Below the pieces are notes generated by a model, which worked only from the letters and a program-made list of their open reading frames with translations, did no database searches and had not been told where the DNA came from. 13,590 bases of DNA from CAXOVX01 sp964213345 (GTDB taxonomy: Bacteria; Pseudomonadota; Alphaproteobacteria; Rickettsiales; Midichloriaceae): positions 1 through 13,590 of the forward strand of contig CAXOVX010000059.1 of assembly GCA_964213345.1 (NCBI GenBank). The letters are read 5' to 3'. Each line of letters begins with the position of its first letter. Position 1 is the first letter of the stretch. Below, one piece after another: positions 6,316 through 13,590 of this stretch. A program made the position numbers and the translations under genes.

Positions 6316-8352
6316 TTATGCAAAAGATCTATTTAACGATTTGAGCCATGCGGTTATTAAAGTCAAAAATGCACTTACGACCAAAATCGTGAGCACTAGA
6401 CCAGCCCATATATGATTATGTAATGAAAAAATTGTGCTAAAGTAATAGAAGAGAGTAGCTACGCAGTACCCAAAGACAGTCATAAAACATGCTGTAAATA
6501 CCGCATATCTAACATCTAACTCTTTTGCAATAGCAGCAAGTACTGATATGCAAGGGCAGTATAGTAGAACTAGTAGCAAGTAAGCAAAAGCAGCAGCCTG
6601 AGTTTTAAATTTTGCCTTAATCTCCTCGTGCATACTACTGACATCGGCAGTTGATACTCCTACAGATTGCTCTGAGTGTTTATACGATGGTGATAATGGT
6701 ATATAGCGACTAAGAAAGTGTTTTAGTTTTTGAATCCAATGTAAAAAAGAAACTTTTTGGATGTATGCGCTATCCCCTGCGTCACTGCATGATATGCGAT
6801 TCTTATCTGTTATACCATACAGCACACTTAGATTTCCTATGATGATTTCTTTAGCCAAAACGCCTGTAATTAAACTTGCAGTTGCCTGCCAATTTTGCTC
6901 CTCTACTCCTATTGGTTTTAAAAAAAAAGTTAGTTTTTTACTCGTATTTACTAGAATTGAATCCTCAATATTACAAATTTTTCCATGTATGTCCACTATA
7001 CTAAAGAGGTATAAGCACGTTGTTGTCGCTATAATTACTTTGCTTGTTCCTGTTATGAAAGATTTTGTTTTTGCTAATGTATCGCTGAATAATGTTTTGA
7101 GTTTAGGTAGTGAGTATTTTGGCAATTCTGGTATTGATGAGCGTTGTACTACAAATGGTGCAGAAAAATAATATTTTATAATATATGCACCTAAACAAGC
7201 AAAGACGAAGCAAGTAAAATAAAGTAAAAAAATAACAAAAGTTGAGTGAAAGAATATTGAGCTAAATGATACAAAAATATTTAATTTTGCACTACATGCT
7301 ATAAAAGGTATCAGCATGATTGTAGCTATTCTTTGGGATTTATTTTCTATGATACGTGCCCCGCAAATAGCAGAAACATTACAACCAAAGCCCAAAATGA
7401 GCGGTATTATCGATTTATCGGGAAGCCCTAATTTACCCATGATATTGTGGCAAATCAATGCTATTCTTGCCATATATCCAGATTTTTCAAGACATAATAA
7501 CAAGGAATAAAGCGTCATTATCAAAGGTGTAAACGAAATGACAGTTTTCATACCAGTGCCTATCCCATAATAAAATAATAGCACTACCACTTTAGGAGTA
7601 TGAAGCTCAAATAATAGACCAGATACACTGTTTATAACAAATATTTCTATCACATCTTCAAAAAATCCTTTGAACATGTTGCCTATATGAACTGTCAAAT
7701 ACAAAATGCTAAACATGACGAGAAAAAAGATGGGTAATCCAAATATCCTGTGCAGCAGTAACACATCAAGATAATCTTGAAGTGATTTTTTTACAGTTAT
7801 GACATTTCGTATGATGGCATTTCTAGCCAATTCTTGAGCCGAGATTAACACGTTATGTGGTGGGCCTGTCCGTATTTTGCTTAACGTTTTATGGTAAGCA
7901 ATGTACTTGCTAAACTCATATTGCAAAAATTTACTAACATCTGCTGCCCCTTTTTGTGTTATACTTGTAGCTAGTACATGACATCCCAATTGCTTTTGTA
8001 AGTACTGTATGTCTATTGTTCGTTTCTCGAGCAAATCTATCTTATTAATCGCAACTATTACCGGCATCCCAATTTTGAGCAACTGTCTTACTAGGTACAA
8101 ATCACGTTCCAAGTAAGCGGTATCAACAACACAAAGAATGCAGTCGAAATCTTGCATTACTACTGCATCGACATCTTTTTTGTGATCATGCAGTGATATC
8201 GTGTGCAATCTATACTTAATAACACTAATAGAGCTCCCTATTGAAATTTTAGCATTTGCTAAATGATTGAATAATGTGGTTTTTCCCACGTTATGAGCTC
8301 CTACAATTAGCAGCTTAAAAAAATCAGCATTTTGCTTCATATTGCTCATCAT
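6316..8352 (-). CDS. feoB: FeoB-like ferrous iron transporter with a reduced G domain
   Basis: FeoB carries Fe2+ across the inner membrane and depends on a cytoplasmic GTPase domain. The 678-residue product is about 95 shorter than E. coli FeoB. The membrane part is convincing: HRIFGLPIFFLVM opens the first helix (201-213), the Gate-1 motif GFGCNVS at 321-327 has its cysteine at 324 (family proline replaced by Ser), the Gate-2 motif PFIACSAK at 349-356 has its cysteine at 353, NWQATASLITGVLAKE is at 487-502, and YCPCISVLAAI at 598-608. The G domain keeps G1 (GAHNVGKT, 18-25), G4 (NKID, 103-106) and G5 (ATS, 128-130), but the DLPG of G3 reads LHDH and the switch region and helical regulatory domain are shortened. 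No FeoA or FeoC gene is adjacent. Starts at 8350-8352, 8347-8349 or 8338-8340 are all possible. Nucleotide-dependent transport may be altered. Confidence 0.88.
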   Translation of the reverse strand: MMSNMKQNADFFKLLIVGAHNVGKTTLFNHLANAKISIGSSISVIKYRLHTISLHDHKKDVDAVVMQDFDCILCVVDTAYLERDLYLVRQLLKIGMPVIVAINKIDLLEKRTIDIQYLQKQLGCHVLATSITQKGAADVSKFLQYEFSKYIAYHKTLSKIRTGPPHNVLISAQELARNAIIRNVITVKKSLQDYLDVLLLHRIFGLPIFFLVMFSILYLTVHIGNMFKGFFEDVIEIFVINSVSGLLFELHTPKVVVLLFYYGIGTGMKTVISFTPLIMTLYSLLLCLEKSGYMARIALICHNIMGKLGLPDKSIIPLILGFGCNVSAICGARIIENKSQRIATIMLIPFIACSAKLNIFVSFSSIFFHSTFVIFLLYFTCFVFACLGAYIIKYYFSAPFVVQRSSIPELPKYSLPKLKTLFSDTLAKTKSFITGTSKVIIATTTCLYLFSIVDIHGKICNIEDSILVNTSKKLTFFLKPIGVEEQNWQATASLITGVLAKEIIIGNLSVLYGITDKNRISCSDAGDSAYIQKVSFLHWIQKLKHFLSRYIPLSPSYKHSEQSVGVSTADVSSMHEEIKAKFKTQAAAFAYLLLVLLYCPCISVLAAIAKELDVRYAVFTACFMTVFGYCVATLFYYFSTIFSLHNHIWAGLVLTILVVSAFLTLITAWLKSLNRSFA

Positions 8353-8426
8353 TCATAAAAATCTTCTAAAACTTCCCTGCACGCGGTAATATTTGTAAAT
8401 CAAAAATAATCTTCAAATAGTCCCGG

Positions 8427-8455
8427 ATTCTAGATCAAACCTGACATTAAATCAA
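8427..8455 (-). promoter_or_regulatory. Candidate promoter of the feoB-like gene
   Basis: Minus-strand TTGATT (8450-8455) and TAGAAT (8427-8432) are separated by 17 bases. They match the sigma-70 consensus at four and five of six positions. They lie about 75 bases before the start codon and face away from the decayed gene on the other strand. I see no convincing Fur box overlapping them. Confidence 0.4.
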
Positions 8456-8557
8456 TGTCTACACAGCACTTAATTTGTTTGATTCAATTTATTGTACTGA
8501 TGAGTGATAAATGATACCGTTATTTGATAAATGGTTAATATTTTAGGAGATATTATC

Positions 8558-9720
8558 ATGCGAAAAAGCGATTTAAATGGCTTTACAGGGGCGAAATTGG
8601 AGATAGACAAGGATTGCTCTTGTACTATCTAGTTTTAGGAGCCGGACTAAAATGCGGCTATCAAGAATTTCCAGATTTTTTAATAAAATCAGGTAAAAAA
8701 ACTTTTGGGATTAGTCCTGATACAGCTTACAGAGATGGTGTAGTTATCGAAGGGAATGGCTGTATAGCGAGAGTTCGTAGATCCAATTTTGATGTAGATA
8801 AAACACCTGTAAAAGACGAAATGCGTGACTTTTTTCGGGAGGTAATTGCAAAGACAGGTGTTTTCACAATTATTGATACAAGAGGTACCAAGGCATTAGC
8901 GTCTTTTCCTACGAAATTATGCGAAGCTTTGATTGGTATGTCTAAAGAGAACGCAAACAAAAGATAGTCTATGTGCATTGTGTGGAAATAGGTAGAGGAA
9001 ACCGTCCAACGATGGCCACATTTAGTGAGCATGGAAGTGTTGATAAATACGTTGCTCTTGTAAATGCCCCCCTACAGTAAGCTTTGTTGCGAACAAAAAT
9101 TATCTGAGTATGCAATTGGTGACTTACAATCCAGTTCTTGACCCAAAAATGCTTTCTACGATAAAGCAGTCCGGAGGCATAGAGACACTTAAAGGTTCCG
9201 GTAAGGAGGAATATCCCAGCAAAGAACAAGTAGTTCTGACACTTGCTCCTGATTCAAAAGCAATTGTGGAGAAAGAAGGAAAATTTCCTCGATTTAATCC
9301 TTATAATAAGCTGTTTTGCGGAATGTATCCTGATGAGGTATACCTTTTGTACAGTGAAAACAAAGGCTTATATCCATGCTCACAAGAAATAGGAATGAGG
9401 CAAAAAAGAGATAAAATACCTGAGTCCGTGGATCAAGCAGTTAGTGGTAGTGCCCCCGCCAAAAAAGGAGGAAGGTGAACCACCATCGCCTAAATTCGTT
9501 GCTAAAGCAACTAGTGAAAGTACCTCCGCTAAATCTGGGGGAAGGGATGGGAAATAGGCCTAATGCTAAGCTGATACATCAGTATACCACTGTTTATGTG
9601 CGGCATCTTGTGTTAGTGATGAAACTTTCATCAAACACAGGGGACGTCCCCACCGCTATATCAGGCGAAGTTTTCACATTGGAACTGTTGCAAGATAAAA
9701 TACTTAGGATTTTGGAATAG
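8558..9720 (+). pseudogene. Decayed gene of about 390 codons, unknown family
   Basis: An ATG at 8558 follows AGGAG by eight bases, but its frame stops at 8630-8632. Coding-like sequence continues in a chain of frames: 8614-8967 (LLLYYLVLGAGLKCGYQEF at its start), about 8960-9080 (KIVYVHCVEIGRGNRPTMAT), about 9072-9478 (VSFVANKNYLSMQLVTYNPV), about 9465-9557 (EEGEPPSPKFVAKATSESTS), and about 9555-9720 (NRPNAKLIHQYTTVYV). The first three changes each correspond to one missing base, with candidates at the A run 8563-8567, the A run 8959-8962 and the C run 9067-9072. The next two correspond to one extra base, near the A run 9461-9466 and near 9552-9554. A TAG closes the frame at 9718-9720, with open sequence beyond it. 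The joined product would be soluble, without membrane helices, with a low-complexity Ser/Ala/Lys tail carrying an imperfect 16-residue repeat. I recognise no domain. IS630 debris follows. Confidence 0.6.
9428..9545 (+). repeat. Imperfect 48-base duplicated segment inside the decayed gene
   Basis: Bases 9428-9475 and 9498-9545 agree at 34 of 48 positions. Translated, they read VDQAVSGSAPAKKGGR and VAKATSESTSAKSGGR. The offset is 70 bases, one more than a multiple of three, so the two copies now lie in different frames. This supports a one-base insertion between them during decay and confirms the reading of the frame change near 9461-9466. Confidence 0.55.
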
Positions 9721-10031
9721 ACCTTTTGCATAACTAAAGAAGAAGTAAGAGAATGGGGGGGATATGGTACAAATATGAAATTTGATTTAAAACGTATCTT
9801 AGCGAGGGGGGAGTTAGGTGTTTTAAAAAAGCACACTCTACAAAGAAGCGGATTCCGAGAAAAGAGAGGAATCTTTAGAGAAAATATCATCAATATCTCG
9901 AAATAATTTAGTACATTGATGAAAGTGGGATACATAAATATATCTATAAAGAACGTAAATATGTGAAAAAGGCCGAAAAAATATACGATTTCATCTCGGG
10001 CAAAAGATATTTTTTAAGGAGAATTTTATGA
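9721..10031 (+). pseudogene. IS630-type transposase fragment, central part
   Basis: From about 9826 the plus strand reads KKHTLQRSGFREKRGIFREN and stops at 9904-9906. After a change of frame, from 9912, it continues YIDESGIHKYIYKERKYVKK and then AEKIYDFISGKRYF, ending at a TGA at 10029-10031. YIDESG holds the first catalytic aspartate of the IS630 DDE domain, and the following basic block and ISGKRY are also family features. A two-base deletion near 9911 (GTATAC to GTAC) would explain the frame change. The N-terminal domain and the rest of the DDE domain are absent. The open sequence 9721-9825, in the frame of the preceding decayed gene, could belong either to that gene or to this element. 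Confidence 0.65.
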
Positions 10032-10208
10032 TGGATAAGGCTGGAGATAATTCTAATTTTCATTTTTAAATGAGCACTAGAAAGATTGTTATTTTACTCT
10101 TTTTTTTCAATTACGGAGCTTTAACAAACGCTCTCTGCTTCATAAGCAGATAAATCTCTTCCCTGTTTTTTTACCACTTGTCGCAAGCGTATGATGCGAC
10201 GTCTACTA
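10032..10208. other. Spacer between two transposase fragments, no gene seen
   Basis: I see no reliable coding frame here. On the minus strand a 28-codon frame beginning RRIIRLRQVVKKQGRD looks protein-like but matches nothing I recognise; it could be the end of the IS110-type element after a deletion. A perfect six-base inverted repeat, GTCGCA and TGCGAC, lies at 10180-10200. Confidence 0.3.
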
Positions 10209-10476
10209 TCACAGAAACTCATTACTAATATAACTTTTATCGCCAAGTCCTGGCAAAAAACTTACTAATTGAATAGCTAAACATTTACCAATACCCAGCA
10301 TTGTTTTCAATATCTCAACTTTTGGCTCTGATTCAGAAGAGTTTGCTATGATGTCACTTGATTTAGGCATCAATCTCAGAAATTCCTTCTCCTAAAATTA
10401 CTTTATCAATACCATTAACGCTGCAATGTAGCCTCTTCTTTCAGTGACACACGTCTAGATCTATAATCTTTTCCAT
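10209..10476 (-). pseudogene. IS110-type transposase remnant, internally deleted
   Basis: From the ATG at 10474-10476, which has AGAGGA nearby, the minus strand reads MEKIIDLDVCH, a stop, then KKRLHCSVNGIDKVILGEGI. This is the start of an IS110/IS1111-family transposase, whose first DEDD aspartate lies in the pattern GxDVSKxxLxC. After several stops the frame changes and reads PKVEILKTMLGIGKCLAIQL followed by VSFLPGLGDKSYISNEF, which is the C-terminal Transposase_20 region (pattern PGIGxxxAxxLxxxxPELG). About 150-200 residues between the two parts and the end of the protein are missing. It lies opposite in orientation to the neighbouring IS630 fragment. Confidence 0.65.
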
Positions 10477-10580
10477 GTTATAATCCTCTTTAGCTCATTG
10501 TGCAAAGCGGCCGTTTATTCAGCCCTTCCTGCAATTTGTTCAGGAAAAATTAAAGTAGAAGAATACTTATTCTCCTAACA

Positions 10581-10737
10581 ATTATACCGATCCAGCACTG
10601 AAAAATTTGTTTGTTATACAACATTTTTCAGATACACCTGCAATGGTGAGGGCGAAGGAGTGTAGCAATCTACACGACCGAGCCTAAATCCCACAACGCA
10701 ACAACGTAGATGTGTTAAAAAGGGGAATTGGTATTAT
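10581..10737. repeat. MITE-like repeat, copy B
   Basis: This is the partner of the repeat at 6159-6286. Its left end, ATTATACCGATCC (10581-10593), is an imperfect inverted copy of its right end, TTAAAAAGGGGAATTGGTAT (10715-10734). The right half matches copy A closely and shares GCAATGGTGAGGGCG (one base different from A), GAGCCTAAATC in place of A's AAGCCTGAATT, and CGCAACAACGT. The left part differs from A and contains its own hairpin: CTGAAAAAT (10598-10606) pairs perfectly with ATTTTTCAG (10623-10631). A further six-base hairpin, GTGTAG and CTACAC, lies at 10661-10676. It sits upstream of pssA. Confidence 0.65.
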
Positions 10738-10842
10738 GCCATCCTTCTGCTACAAAAAGCACATGTAATTGAAAAGCTCTTGCAATATAACAAGGTTAGG
10801 GTTAGCTTGTAGGGAAAATTAACATCAATTGATTTATGGCAG

Positions 10843-11712
10843 ATGCGGGTATTTAGGAAGAAGAGGCGTGGTTTTCGCTACAACACTAAGGAGAATCACG
10901 ATAATCAGGTTGTGCCCTTATATAAATTATTCCCCAATATCATTACTATACTAGTCTTATGCATTGGAATAACGGCGATAAGGTATGCTTTAGATGGAAA
11001 ATTTAATATTGCAGCTGGACTTATCGTAATAGCTTCTTTTATGGATGGATTAGATGGTAGAATTGCACGTCTACTAAAATCTACTTCTGAATTTGGAGCT
11101 TACCTTGACTCTTTTGCTGATATTGCAAGTTTTGGGATTGCACCGGGAATTGTCACATATTTATGGGCATTACATAATATACCATATAAAGGTATAGGAT
11201 GGGGCGTAATTTTGATATATATTTCTTGTGCAGCCTTAAGATTGGCGAGGTTTAATGTGCAAAATATAGGTAGCGGATCTTTAAGCCAGAACAAAAATAA
11301 AAAACAGGGATATGACGAGACACAAGATCAAGAATTGATAAATACCGTAAAAGGTAGTCCCGGTAGTTTTTATCTAGGAAGCTTTTTTTCCGGTATTCCT
11401 ATGCCTGCGGCTGCCGTTTTGTGCATAACTCCACTGATGTTGACATTTGATATGTTATCAGGATACACTCTCCCTACTCTGTTTATTGCCATGTATGTAC
11501 TTGTGGTAGGGTTCTTGATGGTTAGTAGGATTCCAACTTTTGCCGCAAAGCATATGAAGATAAAGCGTATTTATGTACCTTTGCTATTGTTTGGGAGTGC
11601 TATCTTTGTAGTATCAATGCTGCTAGAACCCTGGATTGTAATGCCATTAGTAGCATTTGGATACATTATTTCTCTACCTTTCTGTTTCTTTTACGTAAGA
11701 AAAAATGGCTAG
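10843..11712 (+). CDS. pssA: CDP-diacylglycerol--serine O-phosphatidyltransferase
   Basis: The enzyme makes phosphatidylserine from CDP-diacylglycerol and serine, the first step to phosphatidylethanolamine, in the inner membrane. The 289-residue product carries the complete CDP-alcohol phosphotransferase signature DGxxARx8GxxxDxxxD at residues 71-93, with aspartates 71, 89 and 93 and a further aspartate at 68. About eight membrane helices follow the pattern of the PssA type (PLYKLFPNIITILVLCIG at 25-42 is the first). An insert of about 25 polar residues around 148-170 is predicted to be a loop. The ATG has no clear ribosome-binding site. A GTG at codon 23 or 24, just before PLYKLFPN, is an alternative start. 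pccB follows after 84 bases. Confidence 0.93.
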   Translation: MRVFRKKRRGFRYNTKENHDNQVVPLYKLFPNIITILVLCIGITAIRYALDGKFNIAAGLIVIASFMDGLDGRIARLLKSTSEFGAYLDSFADIASFGIAPGIVTYLWALHNIPYKGIGWGVILIYISCAALRLARFNVQNIGSGSLSQNKNKKQGYDETQDQELINTVKGSPGSFYLGSFFSGIPMPAAAVLCITPLMLTFDMLSGYTLPTLFIAMYVLVVGFLMVSRIPTFAAKHMKIKRIYVPLLLFGSAIFVVSMLLEPWIVMPLVAFGYIISLPFCFFYVRKNG

Positions 11713-11796
11713 TATAAAACCTTACTAGAATGCTATTAAAGATTGAAGTTTTATAAACTACGTCTATATAAAATTATTTTTCTAAGAAGGCAGAGT

Positions 11797-13329
11797 ATGA
11801 TAAATAACACAGATATACTCGAAAAAAAGAGAAAAATTTCCAGACTAGGTGGAGGGCAAGTTCGAATTGATAGGCAACACGACCAAGGCAAATTAACGGC
11901 ACGTGAACGGCTAGAGATGCTCTTGGATCCCGGTTCGTTCGAAGAATTTGATGGTTTTGTAGAGCATAGATGCACAAATTTTGGATTAGAAAATAATATC
12001 ATAACAGGCGATGGTGTTGTAAGTGGATATGGCACTGTAAATGGGCGATTAATTTTTGTATGCAGCCAGGACTTTACCGTCGTGGGTGGGTCATTAGGGG
12101 AGATGCACGCACGCAAAATTAATAAGGTGCAAGACATGGCTATGAAACTTGGTACTCCAATCATATTCATCAACGATTCAGGTGGGGCAAGAATTCAAGA
12201 AGGAGTCGATTCTTTAGGAGGATATGGCGAAATATTTCAGAGAAATGTGGATGCTTCTGGCGTTATTCCACAGATCTCCTTAATAATGGGACCTTGTGCC
12301 GGTGGGGCTGTGTATTCGCCCGCATTGACAGATTTCACATTCATGGTAAATAATACGTCACATATGTATTTAACTGGTCCAGATGTGGTAAAAACAGTAA
12401 CGCATGAAGCAGTAGACCATGAAAAATTAGGTGGAGCCCGTGTACATAGTACGAAGAGTGGGATATGCGATGTAGTTTATCAAAACGATATTGAGTGCTT
12501 GCAGCAGGTAAGAAAGCTGATGGATTTTCTGCCTTCCTCAAATAAATCTGGTATTCCAATTAGGCCTAATTTAGATCCAGCAGACAGGGTAGAAATGTTT
12601 TTAAATAATTTTGTACCAGAAAATCCTAGTAAGCCATATAACATGCAACAATTAATTGAGAAAATTGTTGACAAAGGAGATTTTTTTGAGATTAAACCTG
12701 GGTTTGCTAAAAATATTATTATAGGATTTGGACGCTTTGAAGGACGCACAGTAGGCATAATTGCTAACCAACCTATGTATTTGGCAGGATGTTTAGACAT
12801 AGATGCTTCTATAAAGGCTGCACGTTTTATACGTTTTTGTGATGCCTTTAATATATCACTGGTGACACTGGTAGACGTGCCAGGATTTTTGCCAGGCGTG
12901 AGCCAAGAGCATGCCGGTATTATTAAGCATGGGGCTAAACTCCTCTATGCTTATGCTGAAGCTACTGTCCCGAAAATCACCCTGATCATACGTAAAGCAT
13001 ATGGAGGTGCGTATATTGTAATGAATTCTAAGCACCTTAGAGGGGACATAAATTATGCCTGGGCCAATACCGAAATAGCTGTCATGGGTGCAAAAGGAGC
13101 TGTGGCAGTATTATACAAAAATGCCAATCTCACTAAACAAGAAGAAGAACAGAAAGTAATGGAATATCAGGAAAAGTTTAGTTCCCCTTTTTTCGCAGCG
13201 TCACGTGGTTATATCGATGATATCATTCGTCCTCACAGTACCCGTTTGCGCATCTGTCAAGCATTAGCATTACTTGAAAATAAGCAAGTGCAGAAACCGT
13301 GGAAAAAACACGATAATTTACCGCTGTGA
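11797..13329 (+). CDS. pccB: Propionyl-CoA carboxylase beta chain
   Basis: The carboxyltransferase subunit moves CO2 from carboxybiotin to propionyl-CoA, giving methylmalonyl-CoA. I take the ATG at 11797 as start: AAGG precedes it by seven bases and the resulting 510 residues equal the usual PccB length. An upstream TTG in frame (11743) would add an 18-residue basic stretch not known in the family. Family features, numbered from this start, are RLGGGQVRIDRQHDQGKLTA near 16-35, the oxyanion-hole segment SGGARIQEG at 128-136, GPCAGGAVYSPA at 165-176, and in the second half DVPGFLPG and GGAYIVMNSK at 403-412. It ends with the typical KKHDNLPL. The biotin-carrying alpha chain gene, often next to it in Rickettsiales, is not in the window. 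Confidence 0.96.
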   Translation: MINNTDILEKKRKISRLGGGQVRIDRQHDQGKLTARERLEMLLDPGSFEEFDGFVEHRCTNFGLENNIITGDGVVSGYGTVNGRLIFVCSQDFTVVGGSLGEMHARKINKVQDMAMKLGTPIIFINDSGGARIQEGVDSLGGYGEIFQRNVDASGVIPQISLIMGPCAGGAVYSPALTDFTFMVNNTSHMYLTGPDVVKTVTHEAVDHEKLGGARVHSTKSGICDVVYQNDIECLQQVRKLMDFLPSSNKSGIPIRPNLDPADRVEMFLNNFVPENPSKPYNMQQLIEKIVDKGDFFEIKPGFAKNIIIGFGRFEGRTVGIIANQPMYLAGCLDIDASIKAARFIRFCDAFNISLVTLVDVPGFLPGVSQEHAGIIKHGAKLLYAYAEATVPKITLIIRKAYGGAYIVMNSKHLRGDINYAWANTEIAVMGAKGAVAVLYKNANLTKQEEEQKVMEYQEKFSSPFFAASRGYIDDIIRPHSTRLRICQALALLENKQVQKPWKKHDNLPL

Positions 13330-13340
13330 TACTTTTGTCA

Positions 13341-13354
13341 TAACTGAAATTATG
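13341..13354 (+). repeat. Candidate IS630 terminal inverted repeat (right copy)
   Basis: TAACTGAAATTATG lies 18 bases outside the transposase stop and, read into the element, matches the sequence at the outer end of the left IS630 copy (113-126) at 11 of 14 positions. It begins 11 bases after the pccB stop, so the insertion is immediately downstream of pccB. Confidence 0.4.
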
Positions 13355-13372
13355 TAGAAAAATGGAAATGGA

Positions 13373-13590
13373 TTAATTTTTGAAGGCAGCATCCATAGCA
13401 TCTACTAGAGAAAGAAGAGTATTTTTCAATATTTTGCCCGACGCCCTTAAATTGGCAAAAAATTTCTCGATTGGATTTAAATTTGGTGAATAAGGAGGTA
13501 AAAGTAGCAGATGGCATTTTGCCTCTCCTATCATTTTTCTTGTATTTTGTGATTTATGGAAGTTCGCGTTATCCATAATGACCGTCTGGC
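13373..13590 (-). mobile_element. IS630-type transposase, C-terminal part cut by window edge
   Basis: Read on the minus strand from the edge, this gives QTVIMDNANFHKS, then KCHLLLLPPYSPNLNPIEKF, and stops at 13373-13375. It is the end of the IS630 DDE_3 catalytic domain: the second catalytic aspartate lies in VIMDNANFHK and the third acidic residue is the Glu of NPIEKFFANLR. The reading is open to the edge with no damage visible, so this copy may be functional. Its orientation is the same as that of the fragment at the left edge. Confidence 0.85.

Noticed and set aside
8558..8632. 24-codon open frame with a good ribosome-binding site
   Set aside because: It is better explained as the front of the decayed gene before the first frameshift than as a separate small protein, though the exact frameshift point between 8563 and 8632 is uncertain.
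9475..9720. 81-codon plus-strand frame with a GTG start
   Set aside because: The first 27 codons overlap a better reading in another frame that carries the repeat copy; only the later part, from about 9555, is likely coding, as part of the decayed gene.
9594..9935. 113-codon minus-strand open frame
   Set aside because: It is antisense to the decayed gene and to the IS630 fragment, and the plus-strand readings carry recognisable family motifs.
11709..11728. CTAGTA/TACTAG inverted repeat after pssA
   Set aside because: A six-base AT-rich stem without a T-tract is not enough for a terminator call.
11743..11796. Upstream TTG start for pccB
   Set aside because: It adds 18 residues without family counterpart, while the ATG at 11797 has a ribosome-binding site and gives the normal length.

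Overview
The window looks like a piece of a small, AT-rich alphaproteobacterial genome, most likely a Rickettsiales-type intracellular bacterium. The grounds are the AT-rich coding style, single-copy housekeeping genes separated by decayed insertion sequences, a rickettsial-style propionyl-CoA carboxylase beta chain and phosphatidylserine synthase, and a membrane histidine kinase of the CqsS/LqsS type seen in intracellular bacteria. This placement is inference; there is no rRNA or other taxonomic marker here. I saw no tRNA, rRNA or CRISPR array.

Layout. Positions 1-1041 are a mobile-element zone: the first 28 codons of an IS630-type transposase run off the left edge, followed by a wrecked IS200/IS605-type tnpA with its end hairpin. 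Positions 1042-4630 (minus strand) form a tight translation and secretion operon, read rplM-rpsI-secE-nusG-rplK-rplA-rplJ, with a good promoter at 4672-4700. The gene that normally follows rplJ, rplL, is absent and the IS wreckage begins there. Positions 4796-6073 (minus) encode a six-helix sensor histidine kinase. A 128-bp repeat with terminal inverted repeats lies at 6159-6286. Positions 6316-8352 (minus) encode a FeoB-like ferrous iron transporter whose GTPase domain has lost the G3 (DxxG) region.

Positions 8558-9720 (plus) hold what I read as one decayed gene of about 390 codons. It can be followed through at least five frame changes, mostly at homopolymer runs, and a final nonsense codon, and it is unlike any family I recognise. 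Its end runs into fragments of an IS630-type transposase (about 9826-10013), followed by an IS110-type transposase fragment on the other strand (10209-10476) and a second copy of the 6.2-kb repeat (10581-10737). Positions 10843-13329 (plus) carry pssA and pccB. The window ends inside a second IS630-type transposase (13373-13590, minus).

Functionally, the intact genes are protein synthesis (L13, S9, L11, L1, L10), transcription elongation (NusG), protein export (SecE), phospholipid synthesis (PssA), propionyl-CoA use (PccB), iron uptake (FeoB-like) and signal sensing (histidine kinase). The most interesting material is the decayed gene, the paired MITE-like repeats, the FeoB with a reduced G domain, and an r-protein operon that has lost rplL from its end.
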